This document shows positions 62,641 to 64,000 of a stretch of DNA of 64,000 nucleotides, in pieces. The stretch lies in assembly GCF_051014445.1 (NCBI RefSeq), contig NC_135141.1:7812001-7876000 (forward strand), given 5' to 3'. Positions within the stretch are counted from its first letter, which is position 1; every line of letters starts with the position of its first letter. The translations under genes were made by a program, and so were the position numbers. The DNA comes from Colletes latitarsis. Its lineage: Eukaryota > Arthropoda > Insecta > Hymenoptera > Colletidae. The notes beneath the pieces are model-generated. The model was not told where the DNA came from. It made no database searches and was given only the letters and a program-made list of their open reading frames with translations.

Positions 62641-64000
62641 CAGGCAACTAAACATGGTTTCAATCAATATTTTAGAGGATAACACTGGTTAGGTCCGGGA
62701 TGGGTCGGGGTCATGCCCGCAACTGGCTCATGATGTTTTGCCTTTATCGCATACTTGTTGGCCAGATCCTGGGTTTTTTCTGGTTTGAATCACGAAGTAA
62801 TGTGGTACCACACTGAAACAGGCAATTAAAACTGCTTTCAATCAATATTTTAGGGGATAACATCGGATAGGTCTGGGTTAGGTCTGGGGTATGCTCGAAT
62901 CTGGCTCATACTTTCGACTTTTCGCACACTTGTTGGCCAGATCCTCGGTTTTTTCTGGTATGAATCACGTAGTAATGTTGTAGCACAGTGAAACAGTCAA
63001 CTAGACCTGGTTTCGATGAGTATTTTACAGTATAACACCGGCTAGGTCTGGGTTAGTTCTGGGGTATGCGCGCATCTGGCTCATACTTTCGACTTTTCGC
63101 ATACATGTTGGCCAGATCCTGGGTTTTTTCTGGTTTGAATCAGGTAGTAATGTGGTACCACAGTGGAACAGTCAATTAGACCTGGTTTCGATGAATATTT
63201 TAGGGGACAACACTTGTTATGTCTGGGATAGGTCGGAGTCATGCGCGCATCTGGTTCATGATATTGCCTTTATCGGATACTTCTTGGCCAGATCCAGTGT
63301 TTGTTCTGGTTTGAATCACGTAGTAATGTGGTGCCACACTGAAACATTCAATTAGACCTGGTTTCGATGCATATTTTACAGTATAACACCGGTTAGGTCT
63401 GGGATAGCACGGGGTTATGCCCGCATCTGGCTCATGATATTGCCATTTTAGCATTCTTGTTGGCCAGATCCTGTGTTTTTACTGGTTTGAATCACGTAGT
63501 AATGTGGTGCCACACTGAAACAGTCAACTAACCGAGTTTCGATGAACATTTTAGAGTATAACACCGTATAGGTCTGGGTTAGGTCTGGATTATGCCCGCA
63601 TCAGGCTCAAGGTTTTGCCTTTTCCGCATACTTGTTGGCCAGGTCGTGGATTTCGTCTGGTATCAATCTCGTAGTAATGTGGTACCACACTGAACAGGCA
63701 ATTAAACATGGTTTCAATCAATATGTTAGAGGATAACACCGGTTAGGACTGGTTTAGGTCTGGGTTAGGTCTGGGGTATGCGCGCTTCTGGATCATACTT
63801 TCGACTTTTGGCACACTTGTGGCCACATCCTCGGTTTGTTCTGGTTTGAATCACGTAGTAACGCGGTGCCACACAGAAACAGGCAATTAAAACTGTTTTC
63901 AATCAATATTTTTGGGAATAACACCGGATAGGTCTGGATTAGGTCTGGGGTATGCTCGCATCTGGATTATGACTTTGCCTTTTTCGCATACTTCTTGGCC

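Larger units (their letters stand above)
39251..64000 (+). repeat. Satellite array G, about 140 monomers, runs off the window
   Basis: Uninterrupted satellite of the same orientation for 24.7 kb. Compared with array A it is richer in TATGCGCGCATCTGG, GGGGTATGC, GTGGTGCCAC and GCACACTTGTGG variants, and its monomers carry from 0 to 4 cassettes. Much of it is built of higher-order repeats listed separately. All short frames in it are repeat translations. No gene, RNA or other element is seen. Confidence 0.96.

Noticed and set aside
927..64000. CENP-B box in the satellite monomer
   Set aside because: TTTCGATCAATATTTT fits the first half (TTCG, then A four bases later) but lacks the CGGG of the second half.
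927..64000. A true chromosome end
   Set aside because: No run of pure TTAGG or TTAGGTCTGGG repeats exists; the 11-mer never exceeds four copies. The window is interstitial satellite, though possibly subtelomeric.

Overview
The window looks like a block of satellite heterochromatin, probably subtelomeric or pericentromeric, from an insect. The R1-clade retrotransposons, the SAP-domain Ty3/gypsy element and TTAGG-type DNA point that way. Hymenoptera is my best guess, because I recall 11-nt telomere motifs of the TTAGGTCTGGG kind from that order; this is inference. I see no host gene, rRNA or tRNA in 64 kb.

The matrix is one satellite family, always in the same head-to-tail orientation. It covers 927-9895, 16936-19395, 19917-20626, 24397-25287, 25809-26518, 30289-34278 and 39251-64000, roughly 240 monomers. 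The usual monomer is 176 bp. Each carries a 12-bp palindrome with a KpnI site (TGTGGTACCACA) and a small cassette of a telomere-type 11-mer (GGTTAGGTCTG, i.e. permuted TTAGGTCTGGG). The cassette is present 0 to 4 times, most often twice, and monomer length changes in 11-bp steps with it. Monomers are organised into multi-monomer duplications and higher-order repeats (periods about 702, 1767, 2071 and 5892 bp, plus dispersed blocks).

Mobile elements interrupt the satellite. (1) 1-926: minus-strand, 5'-truncated ORF2 fragment of one R1-clade LINE, still open over about 308 codons. (2) 9896-16935: full-length but decayed R1-clade LINE with 5' UTR, ORF1 (gag with zinc knuckles), a TAATG stop-start junction, ORF2 (APE endonuclease, RT, CCHC), structured 3' UTR and poly(A), flanked by a 14-bp target duplication. 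(3) 19396-19916, copied at 25288-25808: a 3'-UTR-only stub of the same family, inserted at exactly the same satellite position. (4) 20627-24396, copied at 26519-30288: a 3.77-kb AT-rich DNA element with terminal inverted repeats of about 459 bp, no transposase, and an internal array of hairpin-forming minisatellite units. (5) 34279-39250: minus-strand Ty3/gypsy element with a long intact gag-pol reading frame starting with a SAP domain, a decayed integrase end and one truncated LTR. Items 3 and 4 sit inside a 5,892-bp tandem duplication (18665-24556 / 24557-30448) that appears identical.

The most interesting theme is the relation between the telomere-like cassette, the satellite and the R1-clade LINE. 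Both resolvable LINE insertions cut the cassette between TTA and GG on the bottom strand and about 14 bp downstream on the top strand. This resembles the telomere-repeat-specific TRAS/SART retrotransposons, here retargeted to (or sharing) a cassette inside a 176-bp satellite.
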